Below are positions 36,401 to 46,447 of a DNA stretch of 64,000 nt, piece after piece. This DNA comes from Atkinsonella hypoxylon (Eukaryota; Ascomycota; Sordariomycetes; Hypocreales; Clavicipitaceae): assembly GCA_000729835.1 (NCBI GenBank), contig JFHB01000108.1, positions 37,864 through 101,863 on the forward strand, read 5' to 3'. Each line of letters begins with the position of its first letter. The stretch's first letter is position 1. The notes beneath the pieces are model-generated. The model was not told the DNA's origin and ran no database searches. It worked only from the letters and a program-made list of their open reading frames with translations. Position numbers and translations under genes: made by a program.

Positions 36401-38662
36401 ATTATCATTAGAGCTAGCTTCCTGTTGCTCCCTATCTTGCTAGATCTCTTAAGAACTATAGGCCTTGTTTAAGGGATCTAAACGGCTATTTCCTCCAATA
36501 TCCCGTAACTTAGGATTTAGACCTTCTAAATCCCCGTTATTAGAAGGAATCTAACTAGGAGCCCGTTTAGGAACTAGGGCTAATAGCTCTATAGCATCGT
36601 TATTAGTATTATCTTCTTCTTCTTTAAAATTAGATAATTCCTTAATTTAGCTATATTCCTTAGGATTAAAACTAGGCTGTTAAGGGATTTAAACCTCTAT
36701 AGGATAACTAGTATTATAATTGCTATTATAACTACTAAATCCTATATAAGAGAGATTTACGTGGTTTTTACACACTCTAGGGGTCTCTTGCCCCTTAAGC
36801 TGTAGAAAGAAACCATGCTTTTTAGGATTTAGAAGCCTACAGCAGCTTCTATTAGCTAGAAATAGCTGATTTTTAAGGAGAGTGCCCCCTATTAAATAGT
36901 GCTTTAGACCACTAATTAGGTTGGTATCTAAACCTAGGCAATATAGAGCATCCTTTAGAGCTAAAGGCCTGTATTTAGCTAGATTTATACTAACTAGTAC
37001 CTAGAATACAGCAGTTCCCTGTCCTTTAGGATAAATAGGACCTCCTCTAGTAGCAATAGGCGCAGTTTTACCCTTTTTTATAGGCTTAAAAGTCCTAAAA
37101 AATGCCTTATTGTTAACTATATAATAGGTAGAACCTGTATTGTATAGTAAGGAGTTTTTAATTATTCCGTTAGAGTAATTAAAAGAAGGGGTATTATTAC
37201 TAGTAGTACTAGTATCACTAGTAGTAGATTCTGTATCTAAGTCGTAAGAATCATTACTACTAGAACTGCTAGAATTATTAGATTCTATAGTATCCTAGTT
37301 GCTAGTAGATAGGTTATAACAACCTATAGCAAAAGCAGCTTCTCTATCCTTATTCCTAGAATTTTTATTACTTCTTCTTCAGCCCTTCTACTTCTTCTTA
37401 TTCTTAGAGGCTTTATCTTAATCTTTTTCTTTAGAGGCATTAGAATCGTTAGAATTAGAATCGGAATTCTTCTTTTAATTAGGAGGATTCTTTCCTTAGT
37501 TAGCTTTATTATTATTAGAACTATTAGAATTAGAAGCTTTATAACTAAGAGCCTTAGATATAGAGGAGCTTTTATCTCTTTATTCTTCTAATAAGTTAGC
37601 TATAAGGAACTGTAAATTCAGCATTTTTACAGATAGACCTTGTGCTCTAGCAGCTCTAATAGAATATCGCTGCCTTTTAGCCTAGCTAGGGAAGGTCTTC
37701 TTTAAAGCATTAATATAATAATTTACCTAGTTAATAGGATTAATAGCTACACTATAGAGCTGTAATCTAGCTAGTAAATTATTAAATTCAGCATTAAAGG
37801 CCTCTAAAGATCCCTTATAGTTTAAAAACGATAAGTTGTAATAACTAGTATATAGCGTACTACGTTGTATTTTAGCACTCTGCGAATACTGCCTAACTAG
37901 AACGTTATAGGCATCTACAGGGGACTTATGCCAGCTTATAGCAGCTTAAGGTCTAGATTAGCAACTATCTCTTATAATTATAAGGATAATAGCTTACTCT
38001 AAATCTACTAATGTACTAGCTATACTAGGATTATTAATAAATTAAGGGAATCCTAGTGCCCTAAATTAAATAGTTAAAGCTTGCTTCTACTGTTTAAAAT
38101 TTTTAGGGCCTTTTAGCTTAGCAGCCTCTAGAATAGAGTGGACCTTCTTATTTAGCTCTTTTATAGTGCCTTCATTAAAAGCAGGCAGAAAAGTAGCACT
38201 ATTAGAACTAGAAGGTTTAGGGGCTTTAAAAGAGACTTTAGAAGCTCTTTTAGAAGTAATAGGATCTACTACCTTAGAGGGAGACCCTATAGAGAGATTA
38301 CCTATAGATGTAATTATAGTATCTAATTTACTTAGTAAATCAGCTATATTACCTTCATTTTGGCTTTGTTTTGCTTTACTATACCTAATAAATCTATTTA
38401 GGGTCTCTTGTTGCTTATCTATTTAAGCTTTTAGATTAGCTTAAACATTATAGACTTACACTACTCTTTTAGAAGCTAATCTAGCTTCTTTTAAAGCCTT
38501 CTTAGCTGTATAATCTTCTTTATTAGAAGAGGAATCTACTAGCTGAGGGGGGGATCTAGCTGGACTAGGAAAGCTAGTAGCAGCAGCTGTAGCTAGTGTA
38601 CTAGAACCACTACCCTGTTTAGGGCTTATGCTCTTTCCCTTGCCTATTCCTTTTAGTGCTAT
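33410..38662 (-). pseudogene. Copia E gag-pol polyprotein, RIP-inactivated
   Basis: Minus-strand frame of 1,751 codons, ATA at 38662 to TAG at 33410, co-linear with A and B. An N-terminal gag segment is open antisense-free at about 38400-38170. The Asn/Ser-rich and Lys-rich linker is at about 37560-37270. Protease is near 37140, with Asp read as Asn. Integrase HHCC lies at about 36345-36225. The segment 35593-35078 is open for 171 codons and covers the integrase C-terminal 'IPSRLLATLGSNVYLIYIPSKRAVIKTSF' region (cited by name of block only, positions 35560-35470) plus a Glu/Ala/Ile-rich spacer leading to RT. RT is at about 35040-34160, and RNase H at about 33900-33450. Stops elsewhere are TAA/TAG. 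Confidence 0.9.
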
Positions 38663-39582
38663 TTTTAAGGGTTTTAATAGCTAATTTAACGCTCTTTATA
38701 GCTAATTATAGCCTAAATTACAGTGGAAATAGTAGTAAATAACAGTAATAATTCTTACTAAATATAGGCTAGAAGTGCCCTATATTTTTAGAAATTATAC
38801 TAAGATTTTTCTCTAATTTCTTTTGTAACAGGTATAACAGGCTCTAAAAGCTGCGTTATATCGCGATCTATATACACATACAATTTATATAGCAGACCAG
38901 ATTAACAAGCGGTCGCGAGGGGCACAAAACACAGGTCCTAGCTATTTTTAGCTAAAAAATTTAGGAGATTCTTCTCCAATTAGGTTCCAACAAATCAGTA
39001 GAGACCTAGGCACAGCCAATTTAGGGATATCTAGCTAATTCCCACTTTAAAATCCCAACCAGTAGGATTACTATATAAATTAATTCTACAACTGAAAACA
39101 TAGGAATATCTAACAGCAATAAGAGCTGTTAGGCGTGCACTATAAATTGTAGTATAGCTACTAACAGAGGTACACAGGGTGCACAATATACAAGATAACA
39201 GCACAACAACAAGCGATGCAGTGCAGCGCTAAGCTTATTTCTTAATAGAAATAATTAATTAGGCAGTGCCTAATAAAACGATTCGCAGTACAAATGTAAT
39301 GTGTGCAGATGTATATATTTTAATGTTGCGCAACAATAGAACCTAGCTATTAAGAATAGCTTTAAAAGTGTGTATACACAGGGTGTATAGAGTGCAGGAG
39401 GCACAGGGTGGGCAGAATAAAAACACCAGTATAGTGGCTGGCGATATATGTGCAGCAGGTATTAATAGCTTCCAGCAAGCTACTAATAGCAGCAATAGCT
39501 GCTAGCGCAGGTCTCAATATAGCTTCTAGTGGGTAATACAGTACACAATAGTAGATTTCAGCGGGCTAACAGCTTGCAGATA

Positions 39583-39602
39583 GGTCTTCCGGGCTTATAA
39601 CC
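39583..39602 (-). promoter_or_regulatory. Copia E primer-binding site
   Basis: Plus strand GGTCTTCCGGGCTTATAACC next to the 5' LTR, identical to B and the exact complement of A. Confidence 0.65.
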
Positions 39603-40298
39603 TATTAAAAATAATAGGGATTACAGGACTAGATATCTAAGAGGGTAGTAGTCTCTTAGATTTAGCACCTATAATTGCTCCTAGCAATTATTACGTAGTA
39701 GAAACAGCAGCGGCCTAAATTAAGCTGTAGTGTATAGTATAGATTACGTAGAGGCAGTAGATAACTATAATAATAGTAGTATCTTATATTAAGAGCGCTG
39801 TAACGAACAAGTGAGGGTAGGATCTCGAATCTTTCTAGTCCCTTATAGACCCTCTAACTATATTAGCGGGCTGTAGTTGCTAGAAGGGGCTTATAGGCCA
39901 CTTTATAATTTCTGCAAAAAGGTTTACTATATAAAAACAAAAAAATTAACTTATAGCTATACAAACGAGACGCTTACGTGCATAATTTAATAAATTCTGC
40001 TAATAATAAGCAACCCTTATAAGCAACTCTATCCAACAATTATACTATTAGATAGCCCTAATTCTTAGCTTTTAAATAGTATACTTCTTAAATTTCTACT
40101 ATTGCTAGTTGTGGAGAAAATCGCAGTTAAAGTTAACTATAGGTTAGGCAACTTTGCCTTAGTCGATTCTAGATGTTTCGCATCTAGTAACAGCGATATC
40201 TCTACCAAAAATCAACGTAACAAGACCTAATAAGGGTCACGTGATAGAGCAACTAGTAGGCATAAAAATAGGCTATACAGGGTAGCTTATTTTTAACA
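39603..40298 (-). repeat. Copia E 5' LTR
   Basis: 696 bp. The outer (right) end retains ATGTTTCGCATCTAG, CTACCAAAAATCAACG and GGGTCACGTGATAG. The same sites in the 3' LTR inner end read ATGTTTTGCATCTAG, CTACTAAAAATTAACG and GGGTTACGTAATAG. Confidence 0.95.
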
Positions 40299-43200
40299 GG
40301 CACTCTCCTTAGAAATCAGCTATTTCTAGCTGATAGAAGCTGCTGTAGGCTTCTAAATCCCAAAAAGCATAGTTTCTTTCTACAGCTTAAGGGGCAAGAG
40401 ACCCCTAGAGTGTATAAAAACCACATTAATCTCTCTTATATAGGTTTTCTTGCTAGTAATATTTATAATAGCAGTTATAATACTAGTTATCCTATAGAGG
40501 TTTAAATCCCTTAACAGCCTAGTTTTAATCCTAAGGAATATAGCTAAATTAAGGAATTATCTAACTTTAAAGAAGAAGAAGAAGATAATACTAATAACGA
40601 TACTATAGAGCTATTAGCCCTAGTTCCTAAACGGGCTCCTAGTTAAATTTCTTCTAATAATAGGGATTTAGAAGGTCTAAATCCTAAGTTATTAGATATT
40701 AGAGGAAATAGCTGTCTAGATCCCTTAAACGACGCCTATAGTTCTTAAGAGATCTAGCAAGATAGAGAGCAACAGGAAGCTAGCTCTAATAATAATTCTA
40801 GTAGTAATTCTCCTACTACTGCTTCTTCTTCCTATAAGAAGCTCCTAGAATTAGCTGCTACTTAGCACGTTAGATTAAGGTATATAGGACTCCCTTTACT
40901 AAACAAGACTGCTTCTATTACTAAAGGTATTCCTAATTTTACAAAAATCAAGGAAAAGGATTTTAACTGCCTAGCTTACAACTAAGCTAAAGCTGTTAGA
41001 AGACCTAGTAAGCATACTATTCCTAACCCCCCTAGATATTTAGATATTATAGAGGGAGATACTGTTAAAATAGAGCCTATACTGTACAATAAAAGGCCTC
41101 TAGTTCTTTTTCTAATTAATAGAAAATTATAGTATAAGTAGTCTTTTAATCTAGCTAATAAAGAGAGTTCTACTCTTTATAGCTGTATTAAAGGCTTCTT
41201 TAAGGAATTAAAGAACCAGTATAACTGCTACCCTAAACACCTTTATTTTAATAGTAGTATAGAAATTAATACTAGGTTGCAAGCTTAGCTATCTTCTAAG
41301 GGTATTTGCTTTAGCACCTCTTGCCTCTATATTTACGAACAGAATAGGCTAATAGAGAGAGCTATAAGGGTACTTCTAGACCGTTTACGTGCTACCCTAC
41401 AGTGGTTATAATTACCTCTGTATCTATAGTCTTACATCCTTCCTGCTATAGTGGATTTAGTTAATACTACTGTGAATAGTACTAAACCACTAAGTCCTAA
41501 ACAGCTATATCTAGCTGATTTAAAGCCTTCTAAGACCTATAAGCCTGATTTTACTAAAATAAGTGCTATAGGCTTCTATTGCGGAGACATATTTTCCTTA
41601 ATTAAGGATCTATGCTTTAAGGCTAGGACTAAAGCAGCTATTTCTAATAGCAAGGATGAACTTCCTAATACGTAGAAGCAAGCCCTAAAAAGCTCTGCTA
41701 AGCAGCATTAGATAGAAGCTACCTATAGCGAATTTAGACAGCTATTAGCTGCTGGAACCTTTAAATTTATAGGGAAAGACTAAGTACCTAAGGGCCGAAG
41801 AGTTCTAAAGAATAGGCTTGTTTATAGGCTTAAAAAGGATAAAGAAAATAATCCTATTAAATATAAGGCCTACCTTGTTGCTAAGGGATTTATATAAATA
41901 GAAGGTTAAGATTACCTAAAGACCTTTACTGCAACTAGTATTCCTCCTAGCTGGCGTATATTATTAGCTCTTGCAGCTTTTAATAACTAGGAAGTTAAGC
42001 AAATCGATTTTATAGGGGCGTTTTTAAATAGTAAGCTAAAGGAAGCTATTTATATAGAAATCCTAGCTGGATTCGTTGAATTTGCAGAGCAAGCATTGCT
42101 ATTAGTAGCTAAGCTACTAAAAAGCTGTAATTATAAGCCTTCTAAAGAGTAAGTAATTAAGCTAGAAAAATCCCTCTATGGTCTAAAGTAAAGTCCTAGA
42201 GAATAGCAGCAAATTCTAACACAATTACTTCAAAAGTATGGATTTAAACCCCTTATATTAGACCCAGCAGTCTTTTATAACCCAGCTACATCTACGTATA
42301 TTGCTACTTATATAGATAACTGTCTTCTAATTAGTCTAAATCTAAGCTATATTAATAAGCTAAAGAAGCTATTACATAAAGCTTATCCAATAGAAGATAA
42401 AGAACCAGCAGAATTCTTTCTAGGCGTTTAAATTACCTATAATAGGTCTAAAAGATCTATTAAAATATATTAATCTTAATATATCCTAGAAGCTCTAGAA
42501 AGATTTAAAATGCTAGATGCTAAGCTAGCTTCTATCCCTATACAGCTAGGGATTCTAAAGCAACTAGTTACAAAACCCCTCTCTAAATCCGATTATAAGC
42601 TTTATTAGAGCATAATAGGTACTATAATGTACCTTATGTTGCTAACTAGGGCTAATATTGCTTTTTCCGTTCAGTAGCTATCAACCTTCCTAGCTAAGCC
42701 TTATATAGAGTACCTAAACGCCTCTAAGCACCTCTTAAGGTACTTAAGTAGTACTAGAAGCTTTACCATTATTTATAAGCATTCTAGTCCACACCCTGTA
42801 GGATCTTCTTCTAAAGCTTTTAGCCCTAAAGAAGTACTTAAGACCCTCCGTAGTTATTGCAATAGCGATTTTACTAGTAATAAAACCTCTTCTAAATTAA
42901 CCTATACTTATCTATATAAGCTAGCTAGTGGACCTATTAGCTAGAAATCGAAGAAAGCTAGTACTATTGCTCTTTCTATATTAGAAGCAGAATCTAATGC
43001 ATTATCTAAAGCTATTAGGGAATTAGAGTAGCTCTACAGCCTTTTTAAGGAAATAAAGCTGCCTTTAACCCCTTCTATTCCTATTAGGTGTAATAATTAA
43101 GGCGCTATAGTTACTGCTTACAACCTAACGTTATATAGTAGGACTAAGCACACCTTTCTAAAGTTTAACTACATTAGGGAAAAGATTCGTAAAGGTATAG

Positions 43201-43310
43201 CTAAGGTTAGCTATATTAATATAAATTAGATGCTAGTAGACAGCCTAACTAAGCCTCTTGCTATTTAAAAGCATTAACAATTCATTAAGTTACTAGAGCT
43301 TTCTAGCTAG
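40299..43310 (+). pseudogene. Copia F gag-pol 3' two thirds, with in-frame deletion
   Basis: Plus-strand frame continuing the 32334 fragment, matching Copia A from about 6559 to its stop (TAG 43308-43310). Integrase HHCC is at about 40860-40985. The integrase catalytic part follows to about 41450, and 41451-41675 is open for 74 codons. At about 41583 the frame jumps from integrase straight to the pre-RT segment. Relative to A about 465 bp (A 7829-8293, 155 codons) are missing with frame kept, removing the integrase C-terminal region. RT is at about 41950-42600 with YVDN-type box (here ATA for Val) near 42308. RNase H is at about 42830-43240. Stops are TAA/TAG. Its 5' half lies left of the window. 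Confidence 0.9.
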
Positions 43311-43546
43311 CTTATAAAAGCAACAAAAACACTCGAAAAATCGAAAAGCAACAAAAAACAATCAACAATAACTAGTTATATTCAACTATAACTACCCTAG
43401 AATTGCTGGAATTAGTTATGTTATTAGTTATGTTATTTAGTCCTGTTATTAGTACTGTATTTTGTTGGTTGATTCTAGCTTAGATATCCTTTAAAGGAAG
43501 CTAAGTTGCTTATAGAACTAGTTACTTCTTACATTTCTAGAGGGAG
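43311..43546 (+). other. Copia F 3' untranslated region and polypurine tract
   Basis: Matches the Copia A 3' UTR, including AACTAGTTATATT and the final TAGAGGGAG polypurine tract (43538-43546) before the LTR. Confidence 0.85.
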
Positions 43547-43613
43547 TGTTAAAAATAAGCTACCCTGTATAGCCTATTTTTATGCTTGCTAGTTGCCTAT
43601 TAGTTGCTCTATT
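43547..43613 (+). repeat. Copia F 3' LTR, part 1 (split by Copia G)
   Basis: First 67 bases of F's 3' LTR (TGTTAAAAATAAGCTACCC to GTTGCTCTATT). The last five, CTATT (43609-43613), form the left TSD of Copia G. The LTR resumes at 63896. Confidence 0.95.
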
Positions 43614-44308
43614 TATTGAAAATAATAGGGATTACAGGACTAGATATCTAAGAGGGTAGTGGTCTCTTAGATTTAGCACCTGTAATTGCTCCTAGCAATT
43701 ATCACGTAGTGGAAGCAGCAGCGGCCTAAATCAAGCTGTAATGTATAGTATAGATTACGTAGAGGCAATAGATAACTGTAATAGTGGTATCTTTATATTA
43801 AGAGCGCTGTAACGAACTTAGTAAGAGTAGGATCTTAAATCTTTCTAGTCCCTTATAGACCTACTAACTATATTAGCGGGCTGTAGTCGCTAGAAGGGGC
43901 TTATAGGCTACTTTATAATTTCTGCAAAAAGATTTACTATATAAAAACAAAAAAATCAACTTACAGCTATATAAACAAGACGCCTATATGCACAATTTAA
44001 TAAATTCCACTAATAATAAGCAACCCTTATAAGCAACTCTATCTAACAATTATATTATTAGATAGCCCTAATTCTTAGCTTTTAAATAGTATACTTCTTA
44101 AATTTCTACTATCGCTAGTTGTAGAGAAAATCGCAGTTAAAGTTAACTATAGGTTAGGCAACTTTGCCTTAGTTAATTCTAGATGTTTTGCATCTAGTAA
44201 CAGCAATATCTCTACTAAAAATCAACGTAACAAGACCTAGTTAGGGTCACGTAATAGAGCAACTAGTAGGCATAAAAATAGGCTATATAGGGTAGCTTAT
44301 TTTTAACA
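43614..44308 (-). repeat. Copia G 3' LTR
   Basis: 695 bp. The outer left end keeps ATCACGTAGTGGAAGCAGCAGCGGCC and CTGTAATTGC, while the partner's inner end has ATTACGTAGTGG and AGCAGCAGCC. The inner end reads TAGTTAATTCTAG where the partner keeps TAGTCGATTCTAG. Confidence 0.95.
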
Positions 44309-44569
44309 CTCCCTCTAGAAATGTAAGAAGTAACCAGTTCTATAAGCAACTTAGCTCCTTTAAGGATATCTAAGTTAGAATCAACCAACGAAATACAGTA
44401 CTAATAATAGGACCAAATAATATAACCAATAACATAACTAATTCCAGCAATTCCAGGGTAGTTATAGTTGAATATAACTAGTTGTTGTTGATTGTTTTTG
44501 TTGTTTTTCGATTTTTTAACTGTTTTTCGTTGCTTTTCGATTTTTCGAGTGTTTTGTTGCTTTTATAAG

Positions 44570-44661
44570 CTAGCTAGAAAGCTCTAGTAACTTAATGAAT
44601 TGTTGATGCTTTTGGATAGCAAGAGGCTTAGTTAGGCCATCTGCTGGCATCTGATTTGTAT
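44570..44661 (-). pseudogene. Copia G gag-pol C-terminus
   Basis: Extreme C-terminus of the polyprotein, read from 44661 down to TAG at 44570. It is nearly free of RIP: Gln codons are intact in 'NQMPADGLTKPLAIQKHQQF', where A, B, E and F show stops. It shows directly which residues the stops replaced and fixes the family stop codon after 'LLELSS'. It is cut from the rest of RNase H by the solo LTR at 44662. Confidence 0.92.
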
Positions 44662-45360
44662 TATTGAAAATAATAGGGATTACAGGACTAGATATCTAAG
44701 AGGGTAGTGGTCTCTTAGATTTAGCACCTGTAATTGCTCCTAGCAATTATCACGTAGTGGAAGCAGCAGCGGCCTAAATCAAGCTGTAGTGTATAGTATA
44801 GATCACGTAGAGGCAGTAGATAACTATAATAATAGTGGTATCTTATATTAAGAGCGCTGTAACGAACAAGTTAGTAAGGGTAGGATCTTAAATCTTTTTA
44901 GTCCCTTATAGACCCTCTAACTATATCAGCGGGCTGTAGTCGCTAGAAGGGGCTTGTAAGCTACTTTATAATTTCCGCAAAAAGATTTACTATATAAAAA
45001 CAAAAAAATCAACTCACGGCTATATAAACGAGATGCCTATGTACATAATTTAATAAATTCTACTAATAATAAGTAACTCTTATAAGCAACTCTATCTAAC
45101 AATTATACTATTAGATAGCCCTAATTCTTAGCTTTTAAATGGTATACTTCTTGAATTTCTACTATTGCTAGTTGTAGAGAAAATCGCAGTTAAAGTTGAC
45201 TATAGGTTAGGCAACTTTGCCTTAGTCAAATCTAGATGTTTACATCTAGTAACAACGATATTTCTACCAAAAATTAACGTAACAAGACCTAATGAGGGTC
45301 ACGTGATAGAGCAACTAGTAGGCATAAAAATAGGCTATACAGGGTAGCTTATTTTTAACA
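44662..45360 (-). repeat. Solo family-A LTR in Copia G, TSD TGTAT
   Basis: 699-bp LTR flanked by TGTAT (44657-44661 and 45361-45365). The G coding frame reads across (..CTGATTTGTAT / CAATATAAC). It has the shorter TATCTTATATT segment found in Copia E, so its source was an E-type element. LTR-only, with no internal sequence. Confidence 0.95.
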
Positions 45361-45960
45361 TGTATCAATATAACTAACCTTAGCTATACCTTTACGAATC
45401 TTTTCCCTAATGTAGTTAAACTTCAAAAGGGTGTGCTTAGTCCTGCTATGCAACGTAGGGTTGTAAGCAGTAACTATAGCGCCTTGATTATCACACCTAA
45501 TAGGAATAGGAGGGGTTAAAGGCAGCTTTATCTCCTTAAAAAGGCCGTAGAGCCACTCTAATTCCCTAATAGCTTCTAATAATGCATTAGATTCTGCTTC
45601 TAAGGTGGAAAGGGCAATAGTACTAGCTTTCTTCGATTTCCAGCTAATAGGTCCACCAGCTAGCTTATATAGATAAGCATAGGTTAATTTAGAAGAGATT
45701 TTATCACCGGCAAAATCGCTATCGCAATAACCAAGGAGGGTCTTTAAGACTTCTTTACAACTAATAGTAGTATTAGAAGACTTTTTAGAGGAAGACCCTG
45801 CTAAAGAGTGTGGACTAGAACGCTTATAAACGATAGCAAAGCTTCTAGTACCACTCAAGTACCGAAGGAGGTGCTTAGAGGCGTTTAGATGCTCTATATA
45901 GGGCTTGGCTAGGAATGTTGATAGCCACTGAACGGAAAAAGCAATATTAGCCCTAGTTAG
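45361..45960 (-). pseudogene. Copia G RNase H segment, largely intact
   Basis: RNase H of the copia polyprotein, open without a stop from 45858 down to the solo LTR (about 164 codons of element sequence). Blocks in order are 'GTRSFAIVYKR', 'GYCDSDFAGDK' (first RNase H Asp), 'GGPISWKSKKASTIALSTLEAES' (named block near 45640-45590, containing the conserved Glu), 'RELEWLYGLFKEI', 'IPIRCDNQGAI' (conserved Asp) and 'HSRTKHTLLKFNYIREKI' (conserved His). This is the standard copia RNase H D-E-D-H layout with catalytic residues kept, unlike the other copies, where CDN reads CNN and the following Gln is a stop. TTAG at 45957-45960 is the TSD of gypsy D''. Confidence 0.93.
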
Positions 45961-46447
45961 TTTGTCGCCTCAAAACCAAACCCCCAAATGACTATGCAGC
46001 CTACACTAAAGCAGGTAACGATATAGCGCACCTTAAGAGCGAAGAGGATCGGAAAAGAGCGCGAGATATTTGTTAGTGCGTGCTATTAAACAATAATAGG
46101 CAAGAAGATTAAATAGTCTAAAAAGGCAGAAATAAAATATTAATTGTAGCTTAGAAGATATATATACGCAAAAGGAGCTAAATATACTAAAGAGTTAGGG
46201 AAAGTGTTACTAGTAGTAAAGTAATATCTCTTAAGCGTTAAGTGTTATAAATTAAAGCAAGCTAAAAGATATTAATTAATTAAAAGAGCAAAAGCCTAAA
46301 AAAGAATTAGTAGAAGCTGCTTATATACTTACTTACTTAAACTATTTAGACGTCTAGGCAATACACACTCTTATAGAGAAATTCTATATATAGCATCCCT
46401 TATAAAGCTAATATAAGAGCGTAAGAGGGTAACCCTACTGCAACATA
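45961..46447 (-). repeat. Gypsy D'' 3' LTR
   Basis: 487 bp. The outer left half is nearly pristine (TGTCGCCTCAAAACC, GATCGGAAAAGAGCGCGAG, GTGCGTGCT). The inner right half is converted (CTTATATACTTAC, CCTACTGCAACATA), where the partner LTR reads CTTGCGCGCTTAC and CCGCCGCGACACA. Confidence 0.95.

Larger units (their letters stand above)
32464..40298 (-). mobile_element. Copia E: full-length family-A element, TSD GGCAC
   Basis: 7,835-bp minus-strand element within Copia F. TSDs GGCAC lie at 32459-32463 and 40299-40303. F reads GGGGGCAC then GGCACTCTCCTTAG across it, as in intact Copia A at about 6558-6580. LTRs 32464-33159 and 39603-40298 are both 696 bp. PPT follows 33159; PBS 39583-39602. It is among the better preserved family-A coding copies: the integrase C-terminal part is open for 171 codons. 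Confidence 0.97.

Noticed and set aside
45165..45347. 60-codon plus-strand ORF
   Set aside because: Lies wholly in a solo LTR; chance frame.
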